Source: Saccharopolyspora thermophila (GTDB taxonomy: Bacteria; Actinomycetota; Actinomycetes; Mycobacteriales; Pseudonocardiaceae). Taken from it: a stretch of DNA of 64,000 nucleotides. Location of the stretch: positions 124,001-188,000 of the forward strand of contig NZ_BMMT01000007.1 of assembly GCF_014646075.1 (NCBI RefSeq). Direction: 5' to 3'. Of the stretch, positions 50,714 to 59,149 are shown in pieces. Below the pieces are notes generated by a model. The model worked only from the letters and a program-made list of their open reading frames with translations, had not been told where the DNA came from and ran no database searches. A program made the translations under genes and the position numbers. Position 1 is the first letter of the stretch; each line of letters opens with the position of its first letter.

Positions 50714-52167
50714 ACGAGGTGCAGGGCGAGTTCCCGGAGGGTCTGCCGATCGGCGAGTCGTGGGAACCGGCGCCGCGTATGGCGGCGGTCCGCTTTCCAT
50801 ACGACGGTTCGGTCGTCGCGCACGCACCGGTCGGCGACGTGGCCGCCGCGCGCCGCGCGCTGGACGCGGCGCTCGCGGTGCGCGACGCCGTGGGCCGGCT
50901 GCCCTCCCACGTCCGGCGGGAGGCGCTGCTCGCGACGCACCGGGCCATCGCGGACCGCCGCGACGAGATGGTGCGGCTGCTCATCGCCGAAACCGGCAAA
51001 CCGCTCGTCGACTGCCGCGTCGAGGTGGACCGCGCGTTGCTGACGCTGCACACCGCGGCCGAGGAGGTGGCCCGGCTGCACGGCGAGACCGTGCCGCTGG
51101 ACCTGCTGCCCAGTGGCGAGGGACTGCAGGGCTTCTGGGTGCGCAGACCGATCGGCGTGGTGGTGGGCATCGCCGGGTTCAACTACCCGCTGCTGCTCGC
51201 CGCGCACAAGATCGCGCCCGCGCTGGCCGCGGGATGCCCGGTGGTCGCCAAACCCGCGCCGCAGACCCCGCTGGCCACGCTGTGGCTGGTGCACCTGGTC
51301 CGCGAGGCGCTCGCCGCCGCCGGAGCACCGCGCTCCGCGGTCCAGCTGGTCACCGGCGGGGTGGACGTGGGCGTGGCGCTGACGACCGATCGCCGCATCG
51401 GCGCGGTGTCGTTCACCGGGTCGGCCGCGGTCGGCCACCAAATCGCGCGGGACGCCGCGCCCACCAAGGTCCTGCTCGAACTGGGGTCCAACGCGGCGCT
51501 CGTCGTCGCCGAGGACGCGAACCTCGACGCCGCGGCCGACGCCGTCGTGCGTGGCGGTTTCTACGCCTCCGGCCAGGCATGCATCAGCGTGCAACGCGTC
51601 CTCGTCGTCGACTCCGTCCGTGAGGAGTTCCTGGCACGGCTCGGCGACCGCGTGCGCGGTGTGGTCACGGGCGATCCGCGGGACCCCGAGACGCGCGTGT
51701 CGGCGCTCATCGACCAGCGGTCGACCGAGCGGGTCCGGGCGTGGATCGACGAGGCGGTGCGGGCCGGGGCCCGCGTGGTGAGCGGGGGAGGGGTGCGTGA
51801 CGGCGTGATCGAGCCGACCGTGCTGCTCGACGTGCCCAAGGGTGTTCCGGCCTGGGACGAGGAGGTGTTCGGCCCGGTCGTCGCCGTCCGCTCGGTGCCC
51901 GACGTCGACGCGGCCTTCGACGCGGTCAACGACTCCCGCTATGGCCTGCATGCCAGCGTCTACACCGGATCACTGCGCACCGCGTACGCCGCGCTGGACC
52001 GGCTGGAGGTCGGCGGGGTGGTCGTCAACGAGGTCCCGGGTTTCCGCAGCGACACGATGCCCTACGGCGGCGTCAAGCACTCCGGGGCGGGCCGCGAGGG
52101 ACCGCGGTTCGCGATCGAGGAACTCACCGTCACCCGGATGGCGATCATCCGTCCCGAACCGAACTGA
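50710..52167 (+). CDS. Aldehyde dehydrogenase family protein
   Basis: The 485-residue NAD(P)+-dependent enzyme has the catalytic C291 (SGQACIS), the general base E257 (LLELGSNAA), the VSFTGSAAVGHQI cofactor loop and the C-terminal MPYGGVKHSGAGREG motif. It should oxidise an aldehyde, such as a semialdehyde, to an acid or CoA-free acid. It is translationally coupled to the peptidase gene (ATGA-type overlap) and so belongs to the same catabolic route. The exact aldehyde is unknown. Confidence 0.93.
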   Translation: MNEVQGEFPEGLPIGESWEPAPRMAAVRFPYDGSVVAHAPVGDVAAARRALDAALAVRDAVGRLPSHVRREALLATHRAIADRRDEMVRLLIAETGKPLVDCRVEVDRALLTLHTAAEEVARLHGETVPLDLLPSGEGLQGFWVRRPIGVVVGIAGFNYPLLLAAHKIAPALAAGCPVVAKPAPQTPLATLWLVHLVREALAAAGAPRSAVQLVTGGVDVGVALTTDRRIGAVSFTGSAAVGHQIARDAAPTKVLLELGSNAALVVAEDANLDAAADAVVRGGFYASGQACISVQRVLVVDSVREEFLARLGDRVRGVVTGDPRDPETRVSALIDQRSTERVRAWIDEAVRAGARVVSGGGVRDGVIEPTVLLDVPKGVPAWDEEVFGPVVAVRSVPDVDAAFDAVNDSRYGLHASVYTGSLRTAYAALDRLEVGGVVVNEVPGFRSDTMPYGGVKHSGAGREGPRFAIEELTVTRMAIIRPEPN

Positions 52168-52306
52168 GCGCCGGGCGTCGCAGCGGCGCCCTCGCGGTGC
52201 TGGGTGACCCCGGCGGCGGTTCCGGTGCGGATCGACGCGACGAACGTCCACCGGATTTCGCCGGATGCCACGCAGGACGAGTCCGAACGACATTTGCGAG
52301 GTGCAC

Positions 52307-53092
52307 ATGGGAACGGACCCGATGGCCGACTACGCGCGGCTGTTCCGGCTCGACGGGCGCAAGGCCGTGGTCGTCGGCGCGGGCAGCGGCATCGGCCGGG
52401 AGAGCGCGCTGGCCCTCGCCGCGCACGGAGCCGAGGTTGTCTGTGCCGACCGTGATGCCCAAGCCGCCGAAACGACGGCCGCCGCAGGGGATGCGTTGTC
52501 GGCCTACGAGCTCGACGTCCTTGACGGGCAGGCCGTCGTGCGGGCCGCGGCCGAGCTCGGCGCCGTCGACGTTCTGGTGTTCACCGCCGCGGTGAACGTG
52601 CGCAAGCGGCTGCTCGACTACACCGCCGAGGAGTTCGACAAGGTCGTGTCGCTGAACCTGCGCGCCTCCTTCGACCTCGTGCGCGCGTTCGGCGCAGGGA
52701 TGGCTGAGCGGGGGCGGGGCAGCATCATCGGGTTCAGCTCGATCCGCGCCGCGACGGTGGAACCTGGCCAGGGCGTGTACGCCGCCACGAAAGCGGGTCT
52801 CGTGCAGCTGCTGCGGACCGCGGCCGCGGAGCTGGGTCCGTCCGGGGTGCGGCTGAACGCGATCGCTCCGGGCGTGGTGGAAACGCCGCTGACCGCGCAG
52901 ATCAGCGCGGTCCCGGAGTGGTACGAGGCGTACGCGGGCAAGAGCGCGTTCGGTCGTTGGTCGCGGCCCCAGGAGCTCGCCGGGGCGGTGGTCTACCTGG
53001 CCTCGGACGCGTCCTCCTTCGTGACCGGCAGCCAGCTGTTCGTCGACGGCGGCTGGACCGCGATCGACGGCCGCTACACGCCCCCGACCTGA
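52307..53092 (+). CDS. Short-chain dehydrogenase/reductase of the amide-catabolism operon
   Basis: The 261-residue classical SDR has VVGAGSGIGRES (cofactor loop, 23-33), an Asp at position 47 favouring NAD(H) (VVCADRD), FTAAVN, the catalytic Ser in GFSSI and YAATK. The ATG at 52307 has GAGG 5 bp upstream; another in-frame ATG is at 52322. The 139-bp gap after the dehydrogenase gene could hold its own promoter. It would supply or use the aldehyde as an alcohol dehydrogenase. Confidence 0.88.
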   Translation: MGTDPMADYARLFRLDGRKAVVVGAGSGIGRESALALAAHGAEVVCADRDAQAAETTAAAGDALSAYELDVLDGQAVVRAAAELGAVDVLVFTAAVNVRKRLLDYTAEEFDKVVSLNLRASFDLVRAFGAGMAERGRGSIIGFSSIRAATVEPGQGVYAATKAGLVQLLRTAAAELGPSGVRLNAIAPGVVETPLTAQISAVPEWYEAYAGKSAFGRWSRPQELAGAVVYLASDASSFVTGSQLFVDGGWTAIDGRYTPPT

Positions 53093-53103
53093 CGCAGACC
53101 CGA

Positions 53104-53156
53104 TGTCCGCGGAGGCGCAGCGCTGTGCGGACAGCGATTTCGCGGATATTCCGCGA
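53104..53156. terminator. Two hairpins between convergent SDR and EAL genes
   Basis: TGTCCGC/GCGGACA (53104-53110 and 53127-53133) is followed by TCGCGGA/TCCGCGA with a 3-base loop (53140-53156). Together they fill the 87-bp gap between the two stops. Confidence 0.55.
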
Positions 53157-53179
53157 TCACACGGAAGACCGCGTTGCCG

Positions 53180-55285
53180 CTACAGCCGCGGGAGCTGCAG
53201 CGGCGTGGTGCTGAGGAAGTCGCGGAACTCCGCTGCCGGAAGCGGCGGGGAGAACAGGTAACCCTGGTACGCGTCGACACCGATGGCGCGGAGCAGGTGG
53301 TGCTGGGTGATGTTCTCGACACCTTCCGCGATGCAGAGGCATCCCATCGTGCGGGCCAGTTCGCTGACGGCTCGGGTGATGCCCAGGTCGGTGGGGTTGG
53401 CGCAGATGCCGCCGACGAACCCGCGGTCGAGTTTGAGGATCTGCGTGGGGAGCTCCCGGAGCCGGGCGAGCGAGGAGTAACCGGTGCCGAAGTCGTCCAT
53501 GGCGAACCGCACGCCGGTGGCGGCGAGCTCGGTCAACACCTGGCGCGCTCGAGGCCCGAGCTCGGTCAGGACGGTTTCCACCATCTCCAGGACCAGGTGC
53601 CGGGGATCTGCACCGGCCTCGGTGATGGCCGCGGACACCTCCGCGGCGAAGCTCGGCCGGTCGGGCTGGAGCCCGGACAGGTTGACCGTTACGGCGATCG
53701 GGCGGTGGTCGGGCCCGCGCCAGCCGACGGACTCGCGCAGCGCCCGCCGGAGGACGTACCGGTCCAGCGCGGCGAGTAGGCCGCCCCGCTCGGCCACCCT
53801 GAGCACGACGTCCGGTGCGAGTCGGCCCAGGTCGGGGCGGCACCACCGCAACAACGCCTCGGCCATCAGCACCGACCCGGTGTTGTCGACGATGGGCTGG
53901 TAGTGCAACTCCACGCGGTCCTCGGCGATCGCCTCGCGCAGGGACTGCTCGATGGTGAGCTGGTCGGCGTCCGAGGGAGCGGGCACGACGAGACCGCGCG
54001 CCAGACCCATCCGGCCCTCTCCGCGCATCCGGTCTTCGACCATCGCCGCCTCGGCAGCGCGCAGGAGTTCGGGGAAGGCGACGTCGGCGTGCTCGGCAAC
54101 GGTCCCACCGACCGCGGCCGAGACGTGCACCAGAGAATCCCGAACCGGTACGACCATCCGGAAGGACTCGGCGATATCCCGGCTGAGCGCGGCAAGCCCA
54201 CCGGCGGCTTCCACATCCGAGCAGGCGATCGCGAACTGGTCTCCGTAGAATCGCGCGGCCGTGCATTTCGCGGGCAGTTCCGCGGTGAGGCGTTCGGCGA
54301 CCGAGGCGAGCAGTTCGTCACCCGCCTCATGACCGAGCGCGTCGTTGACGCGCCTGAAGTTGTCCAGGTCGCAGAACAACACCGCGACCTGCCCGGCCGC
54401 GTCCGGGGAGAGCAGGGAGGACAGCAGTTCCTCGAACCCCCTGCGGTTGAGCAACCCGGTCGTCTCGTCGTGGGTGGCCTGGTAGCGGAGCCTCTCGGTG
54501 CGGTGGACCTCCTCCGTGACGTCGTGGAAGGTCGCCAGCCAGGCGTGGGTGCCGTCCTCGAGCACGGACGCTCTGCTGTGCACCTGGCACAGCACCGCTT
54601 GGCCGTCGGACCGCGCCAGCACCCGGTGCGGGATCGGCTGGTCAGCGCCGCCGGGTGCAGCAGGCCCGCCCACCAGCCCATCGCCCGGATCGCTCGGGTG
54701 GAGGACATCGCGGTCCAGCTTGCCGCAGAGGTCGCTGAGCCGGTAACCGAGCAGATCGCACAACGCACCGTTGGCGTCGAGGATGCGGCCGGTGTCATCG
54801 AACAGGCCGACGCCCGTCGAAGCGAGCTCGAACAGATCGGTGAATCGGCGCTTGGACCGCTGCTGGCGAACCTGCGCCACGGTCTCGTCGCGGGTCACCT
54901 TGATGAACCCGTTCAGGGTGCCGTCGAGCGCGCGTTGGGCGGTGATCACGACGTGGGCCCAGAATCGGCTCCCGTCCTTGCGGATCCGCCAGCCGCGGTC
55001 GATGAAGAAGCCGTGTTCCGCGGCCTGGTCGAGTTCCCACTGCGGGTATCCGGACTCGGCCTGCTCCCGCGGGTAGAAGATCGAGACGTTCCGCCCGATG
55101 ATCTCATCGCTGCGGTAGCCCTTGGCCCGCTCCGCGCTGGCGTTCCAACTGGCCACGTTGCCCTGGGCGTCGAGGGAGAAGATCGCGTAGTCGCGCATGT
55201 CCTCGGCAGCGAGGACTTTCGCCGCGGTCACTCCCAGCTCCAGATCCCCGGGACGGTTGGAGGGCCTGGCCCACTCTTGAACCAC
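53180..55285 (-). CDS. PAS-PAS-GGDEF-EAL protein with degenerate GGDEF motif
   Basis: The 701-residue cytoplasmic protein has PAS domains at about 30-140 and 155-275, a GGDEF domain at about 285-450 and an EAL domain at about 460-690. The GGDEF signature has decayed to FYGDQFAIA, so cyclase activity is doubtful. The EAL domain retains AEALLRW, LEMVETVL, MDDFGTGYSSL, LKLDRGFV and IAEGVEN, as expected for an active cyclic-di-GMP phosphodiesterase. The GTG at 55285 was chosen because GAGGAGG lies upstream and a promoter lies between it and the longer TTG start at 55402. It probably degrades c-di-GMP, gated by the PAS sensors. Confidence 0.9.
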   Translation of the reverse strand: MVQEWARPSNRPGDLELGVTAAKVLAAEDMRDYAIFSLDAQGNVASWNASAERAKGYRSDEIIGRNVSIFYPREQAESGYPQWELDQAAEHGFFIDRGWRIRKDGSRFWAHVVITAQRALDGTLNGFIKVTRDETVAQVRQQRSKRRFTDLFELASTGVGLFDDTGRILDANGALCDLLGYRLSDLCGKLDRDVLHPSDPGDGLVGGPAAPGGADQPIPHRVLARSDGQAVLCQVHSRASVLEDGTHAWLATFHDVTEEVHRTERLRYQATHDETTGLLNRRGFEELLSSLLSPDAAGQVAVLFCDLDNFRRVNDALGHEAGDELLASVAERLTAELPAKCTAARFYGDQFAIACSDVEAAGGLAALSRDIAESFRMVVPVRDSLVHVSAAVGGTVAEHADVAFPELLRAAEAAMVEDRMRGEGRMGLARGLVVPAPSDADQLTIEQSLREAIAEDRVELHYQPIVDNTGSVLMAEALLRWCRPDLGRLAPDVVLRVAERGGLLAALDRYVLRRALRESVGWRGPDHRPIAVTVNLSGLQPDRPSFAAEVSAAITEAGADPRHLVLEMVETVLTELGPRARQVLTELAATGVRFAMDDFGTGYSSLARLRELPTQILKLDRGFVGGICANPTDLGITRAVSELARTMGCLCIAEGVENITQHHLLRAIGVDAYQGYLFSPPLPAAEFRDFLSTTPLQLPRL

Positions 55286-55327
55286 CCGGCACCTCCTCGG
55301 CGCGTCATCCTGGCCTGCCCATGTAGC

Positions 55328-55356
55328 CCTAGACTGCCCATTTGCAAGCGGGTCAA
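55328..55356 (-). promoter_or_regulatory. Promoter of the EAL gene
   Basis: On the minus strand TTGACC (55351-55356) and TCTAGG (55328-55333) are spaced 17 bp. The predicted start lies about 36 bp before the chosen GTG, which supports the 55285 start. Confidence 0.5.
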
Positions 55357-55460
55357 CCTGAACAGGTGAAAAGCTGACCTCGGTTCCGGGCCGTTCGGTC
55401 AACCTCCAAGCCTGACGACATGGTCCGCGAGGTGGGATCGGGCCCCGGCATCCGGTGACT

Positions 55461-56171
55461 TCAGCCCGCCTGGTGGGCGATCTGGATGAGGTTGCCGCAG
55501 GTGTCGTCGAGCACGGCCGTGGTCACCGGGCCCATGTCCGTGGGTTCCTGGGTGAAGCGCACCCCGAGCCCGCGCAATCGATCGTATTCCGCCCGGACGT
55601 CGTCGACGGCGAAGGAGGTGAACGGGATGCCGTCGGCGACCAGCGCCTCCTTGAACGGCTTCACCGCTGGGTGCACGTCGGGTTCGAGGACGAGTTCGGT
55701 GCCGTCCGGGTCCTCCGGGGACACCACGGTGATCCACCGGTGCTCACCCATCGGGATGTCGTTCTTCTGCTGGAAACCGAGGATTTCGGTGTAGAACCGC
55801 AGCGCCTTGTCCTGGTCGTCGACGAGCACGCTGGCCAGGTTGATCCTCATGGTGATCCCTCTCCCCCGTTCCGCGCCGGTGCGGTCACCGGCGTCTTCCC
55901 CGGTTTTCTTGAGCCACCGCTCGACGATCGGTTCGAGCGGTGTGGTGTTGATGTAGTGGAACTTGTAGCGGCCCTCGCGCCTGGTCTCGACCAGTCCCGC
56001 GGCCTCGAGGACGTCGAGGTGTTGCGAGATCGCCTGCCGCGACGAGCCGAGCCCGTGCTTGGAGGCCAGGCGCGCGCAGATCTCGAAGAGGGTCTGGCCG
56101 TCCCGGTCGGTCAGCTCGTCGAGGATCGTGCGGCGCGTGCGATCGGCCAGCGCCTTGAAGACCGCATCCAC
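55461..56171 (-). CDS. ArsR-family HTH regulator fused in frame to a VOC/glyoxalase-like domain
   Basis: One 236-residue frame holds an ArsR winged helix (about 1-90: VFKALADRTRRTILDEL, SRQAISQHLDVLEAAGLVETRREGRYKFHYI split) and, from residue 108, a full VOC domain (MRINLASVLVDDQDKALRFYTEILGF, IPFTSFAVDDVRAEYDRL, DDTCGNLIQI). There is no stop between them. The VOC start at 55850 has its own strong GGGAGAGGG ribosome site, so a separate VOC protein may also be made. The ArsR part has the DUF-type SRQAISQHL helix without clear metal Cys residues. The GTG at 56171 fits a leaderless transcript. Confidence 0.85.
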   Translation of the reverse strand: MDAVFKALADRTRRTILDELTDRDGQTLFEICARLASKHGLGSSRQAISQHLDVLEAAGLVETRREGRYKFHYINTTPLEPIVERWLKKTGEDAGDRTGAERGRGITMRINLASVLVDDQDKALRFYTEILGFQQKNDIPMGEHRWITVVSPEDPDGTELVLEPDVHPAVKPFKEALVADGIPFTSFAVDDVRAEYDRLRGLGVRFTQEPTDMGPVTTAVLDDTCGNLIQIAHQAG

Positions 56172-56179
56172 AGCCCGAA

Positions 56180-56209
56180 ACGTTAGGCAAGTCGTCGCTT
56201 GCCTGTCAA
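56180..56209 (-). promoter_or_regulatory. ArsR-VOC promoter with embedded operator
   Basis: On the minus strand TTGACA (56204-56209) and TAACGT (56180-56185) are spaced 18 bp, with the GTG start 8 bp past the -10. Between them AGGCAAG and CTTGCCT (56185-56191, 56198-56204) form a perfect 7-bp inverted repeat around 6 bases, well placed for autorepression. Confidence 0.8.
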
Positions 56210-56228
56210 TCGTCCGGGGTGGAAGCGC

Positions 56229-56252
56229 AACATCAGCAATGTTGCTGATGTT
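56229..56252. promoter_or_regulatory. 24-bp perfect palindrome between ArsR-VOC and T7SS island
   Basis: Arms AACATCAGCAA and TTGCTGATGTT (11 bp each) flank a 2-base centre. It lies 132 bp upstream of the secretion-island gene and 20 bp beyond the ArsR-VOC -35. It looks like a dimer-binding site; the regulator is not identified. Confidence 0.55.
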
Positions 56253-56383
56253 TCTCCCGGGTGCTCCTGGTGATCTGGGTGTCGTTCCCAGGCAGCGGGT
56301 CCGAGGTCGAAAGCGAGAAGCCGCATGACGTTCATGCACGGCTCCGTCACCCGTGAACCGGGCAGGAGGACGAACGACCGGAG

Positions 56384-57517
56384 ATGATCGACGAAACCGC
56401 ATCGAACGCGATGGCCGCGGCCTCCGCCGGGGTGCAGGAGCTGGCCCGCGCCGCCACGTCCGCGCTCGACCAGGCCGGGCCGGGCGGCGCGCTGCTGCAG
56501 CCCGTCGTGGACGCCCTGCGCGACGTCTGGGAAGGCTACTTCGGGTCCCCGATCCCGCCGGGTGGCACGAACTGGAACGCCTACACCCACGAGCAGCTCT
56601 ACCAGATGCTCTGGCAGAACGCCGACGTTGGCGACGTCAGCACGATGGCGGCCGAATGGGGGCGGCACAGCACCGAGCTGTCCGACCGCGCCGACGCGAT
56701 GCGCCAGCAGCGCAGCGCCATGCAGGCCAACTGGAGCAGCGAGGCGGGGGCGCTGGCGGCGGACCGGCTCGGCGAGATGGGGGAGCGGGCCGCCGGGATC
56801 AGTGACCGCGCGTACACCGCCCAGCAGGCGACGCAGGAGGCGGCTGACGCGCTCGCCGCCGCGCGCAACGCGATGCCGCCGCCGCCCGGGGACCCGACGG
56901 GGAGCGTGCTGGCCGGTGCCGCGGCGGGCGCCGGGGCCGGCGCGGTGATCGGGGGTGTGGTCGGCGCGGGTGCCGGCGGTGTCGGCGCCGGGCCGGGTGC
57001 GCTGATGGGGGCGGCCATCGGGGCGGTGGCCGTCGGCGGCGCCAGCCTGTTTTTGTCCAGCGTGACGGCCGCCCAGAAGAAGGCCGAAGCGGTCCACGTG
57101 ATGCAGCGCTACGAGATGAGCTTGCGCAACAGCAGCCGGCGGATCGCTCCGGTGTCGGCCGGTGCGCAGGCCGTCCGGACCTTCGACGCGCCCGCGCAGA
57201 CCACGGCCGCCGGGTTCGCCGGTGGCGGTTCGACGTCGGCTGGCCTGCCCTGGCACCGGTTGGTCGGCGCGGACCCGCTGGAACCCGGGTTGCGCAGCGG
57301 CGGCGGTGCGCTCGGTGGTGCCCTGGCCCGCTCCGGCGTGTTGTCCGGTCTCGCCGCGGCGCGCGCGGCCTCCGGCAGCGGCCTGGTGCCGCCCGGGGCG
57401 GCGCCCCGGCACGGCGCGGACGACGAGGAGAAGGTGCACCACAACCGGCTGCCCACCATCGACCAGGGACTCTTCGACGACGACCGGCCGGCCAGCGCGC
57501 CGGTCATCGGGCAGTGA
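56384..57517 (+). CDS. WXG100-like/PPE-like T7SS substrate-type protein with Gly-rich hydrophobic segment
   Basis: The 377-residue protein has an N-terminal helical half with a WXG-like turn (MQANWSSEAGALAADRL, near residues 108-124) and coiled helices. A long Gly/Ala stretch (about 167-225: GAGAGAVIGGVVGAGAGG and following) with hydrophobic helical character resembles a glycine zipper. The C-terminal third is disordered, Pro- and Gly-rich. It opens a gene set with an EspG-like chaperone, so it is probably a type VII secretion substrate. The ATG has GGAG upstream. Its exact role is unknown. Confidence 0.7.
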   Translation: MIDETASNAMAAASAGVQELARAATSALDQAGPGGALLQPVVDALRDVWEGYFGSPIPPGGTNWNAYTHEQLYQMLWQNADVGDVSTMAAEWGRHSTELSDRADAMRQQRSAMQANWSSEAGALAADRLGEMGERAAGISDRAYTAQQATQEAADALAAARNAMPPPPGDPTGSVLAGAAAGAGAGAVIGGVVGAGAGGVGAGPGALMGAAIGAVAVGGASLFLSSVTAAQKKAEAVHVMQRYEMSLRNSSRRIAPVSAGAQAVRTFDAPAQTTAAGFAGGGSTSAGLPWHRLVGADPLEPGLRSGGGALGGALARSGVLSGLAAARAASGSGLVPPGAAPRHGADDEEKVHHNRLPTIDQGLFDDDRPASAPVIGQ

Positions 57518-57534
57518 CACCGACAGGAGCGACC

Positions 57535-57882
57535 GTGACTTCCGAAGCAGCACCCGCGCGCGGCTACCAGGTGGCGCCGCAGGACCTCACCACGCAGATC
57601 TCGGCGCTCGCCGGGATCGCCGACCAAACCAGCAGCCTGGTGCCTTCCGCGAACCGGTTGGCCGACCGGCTGCCGATGCTCGGCACCGCACCGCCCGCGA
57701 TCCACCTGGCGGTTCGGTTGCGGGAGGCTGCGGGCCGGTCGGGGCTGGCCGGTGAGATCCAGTCGGCCGGCACCGAGCTGACCGACTTCCACCGCGCCCT
57801 GGACGCGACTCTCGCCGAGTACGTGGCCAACGATGCCGGGGCCGCGCAGGCGCTGCGGAGCACGGGCGGGGCCGAGGCATGA
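57535..57882 (+). CDS. Small T7SS-island protein (hypothetical)
   Basis: The 115-residue helical protein has YQVAPQDLTTQISALAGIADQTSSLV at the start, similar in style to ESX-secreted WXG-like proteins, but no WXG turn. A GTG at 57535 has AGGAG 6 bp upstream; an in-frame GTG at 57514 overlaps the previous stop. It probably pairs with another helical protein of the island. I do not recognise a named family with confidence. Confidence 0.65.
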   Translation: MTSEAAPARGYQVAPQDLTTQISALAGIADQTSSLVPSANRLADRLPMLGTAPPAIHLAVRLREAAGRSGLAGEIQSAGTELTDFHRALDATLAEYVANDAGAAQALRSTGGAEA

Positions 57883-58709
57883 CCGCGGCGACCGCCCCGA
57901 CCGGAAGGTCGATCCTGTTCGGACAGGTCGAGCTTGACCTGATCGCCGCGCACGCCGGTGTGCCGTTTCCGTTCCCGCTGCAGATTCCCTCCTTCGGGCG
58001 GATCGACGGGGAGCGGGAGGTGCTGATGGCCGCGGCCGGTCGGACGCTCCAGCTGCGGGGGCTCGCCGACGAGGACGGCCCCGCCGGTGCCGCCGCCGAG
58101 CTGGTGACCGCCCTGCGCGAGCACCGCGGCACGGTCGACCTCGTCGTGGTCGACGGTGACGGCGCGACCGGCGTCGTGGCCGTCGTCTACCGGTCGTGGG
58201 CGTTGATCTGCCAGCAGCGACTCGACGGCGACCCGGCCACCCCGGTGCGGATTCGCCGGGTCGCGGCGAAGGACCTCACCGATCCGTTGCTGGCGGAGGT
58301 GCCGGAGCTCGCCGCGGCCCGGTCGATGCCGATCGCGCTGCCCGAACGGGCCCTGACCGACGCGGTACGGCTGATCGGCGAGATCGACGACGACGCGGAA
58401 AAACAGCGGTTCCTGCGGGACCTCGTCCACCGGCGCGGCGGCGATCCCGCCGCGCTCGACCGGCTCGCCGCCCTGCTGCCGACGCTGTCGGGGCGCGGGC
58501 AGCTGGGGGCGACGCGGCGGGTCGGCGGGCGCAGCGTCCGCGTCGGCCGCGAACTGTCCTGGTTGGACGGTCCGCAGGGCAGGGTGCGGGTGGACCGCTC
58601 TGACCGCGGTTGGGTGAGCGTGAACCCGCTGCGCGGCGCGGATTTCCGGTTCGCGCTCGAGGAACTGGCCAGCCTGGCCCGCGAACCCCGGCGACCCGGG
58701 GACAGGTGA
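57879..58709 (+). CDS. EspG-family ESX secretion-associated chaperone-like protein
   Basis: The 276-residue protein has the EspG pattern: ILFGQVELDLIAAHAGVPFPFPLQIPS at the start (split), a central VYRSWALICQQRLDGDPATPVRIRRV segment and GRGQLGATRRVGGRSVRVGRELSWLDGPQGRV (split) near the end. In mycobacteria EspG binds PE/PPE substrates in the cytoplasm and targets them to the ESX machine. It overlaps both neighbours by 4 bp. It implies an ESX-like machine elsewhere in the genome. Confidence 0.88.
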   Translation: MTAATAPTGRSILFGQVELDLIAAHAGVPFPFPLQIPSFGRIDGEREVLMAAAGRTLQLRGLADEDGPAGAAAELVTALREHRGTVDLVVVDGDGATGVVAVVYRSWALICQQRLDGDPATPVRIRRVAAKDLTDPLLAEVPELAAARSMPIALPERALTDAVRLIGEIDDDAEKQRFLRDLVHRRGGDPAALDRLAALLPTLSGRGQLGATRRVGGRSVRVGRELSWLDGPQGRVRVDRSDRGWVSVNPLRGADFRFALEELASLAREPRRPGDR

Positions 58710-58729
58710 ACGACATCCGGAGGGAACAC

Positions 58730-59149
58730 GTGGAATCGGCAGCACAGTGGCTCGCGGGCTACGACGAGAGGCTGACGCGGGCCGCCGCGGACGCCAAAGC
58801 GGTCAGCAGGAGCCTCAGCCAGGTGCGCGGCAGCGCGACCTCCCCGCGTGGGGAGGTCGCCGTGCAGGTCGGACCGGGTGGTGCGCTGGAGGACATCAGG
58901 TTGACGCCCGCGGCACGCGCGCTCGAAGCCGAGCAGCTCGCGAAGCTCATCCTGGCCACCGCACAGCAGGCGCAGCGCACGGTCGGCGCGCAGGTGGTGG
59001 AGATCATGGCCGGCTACGTCGGTGAGGGGCCGTCGCTGGACTTCGTCAAGGAGCACCTACCCCCCGCCGCGGTCCGGGAGGCCGAGGAGCGGCGGGGTCC
59101 GGTCGACGACGACGAGTACTTCGCGAACCCGGAGGTGATCGTCCGATGA
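58730..59149 (+). CDS. YbaB/EbfC-like DNA-binding or T7SS-associated protein
   Basis: The 139-residue protein has the YbaB/EbfC-type core SPRGEVAVQVGPGGALEDIRLTPAARAL (split) followed by a helix. YbaB-type proteins bind DNA, but a version of the fold is regularly found beside EspG genes in actinomycetes, where its role is unknown. The GTG at 58730 has GGAGGG 5 bp upstream; the GTG at 58706 overlaps the EspG stop and would add 8 residues. Confidence 0.75.
   Translation: MESAAQWLAGYDERLTRAAADAKAVSRSLSQVRGSATSPRGEVAVQVGPGGALEDIRLTPAARALEAEQLAKLILATAQQAQRTVGAQVVEIMAGYVGEGPSLDFVKEHLPPAAVREAEERRGPVDDDEYFANPEVIVR

Noticed and set aside
55286-55402. Longer start of the EAL gene at TTG 55402
   Set aside because: The GGAGG there abuts the TTG with no spacing, and a good promoter (55328-55356) lies downstream of it; GTG 55285 has a well-spaced GAGGAGG.
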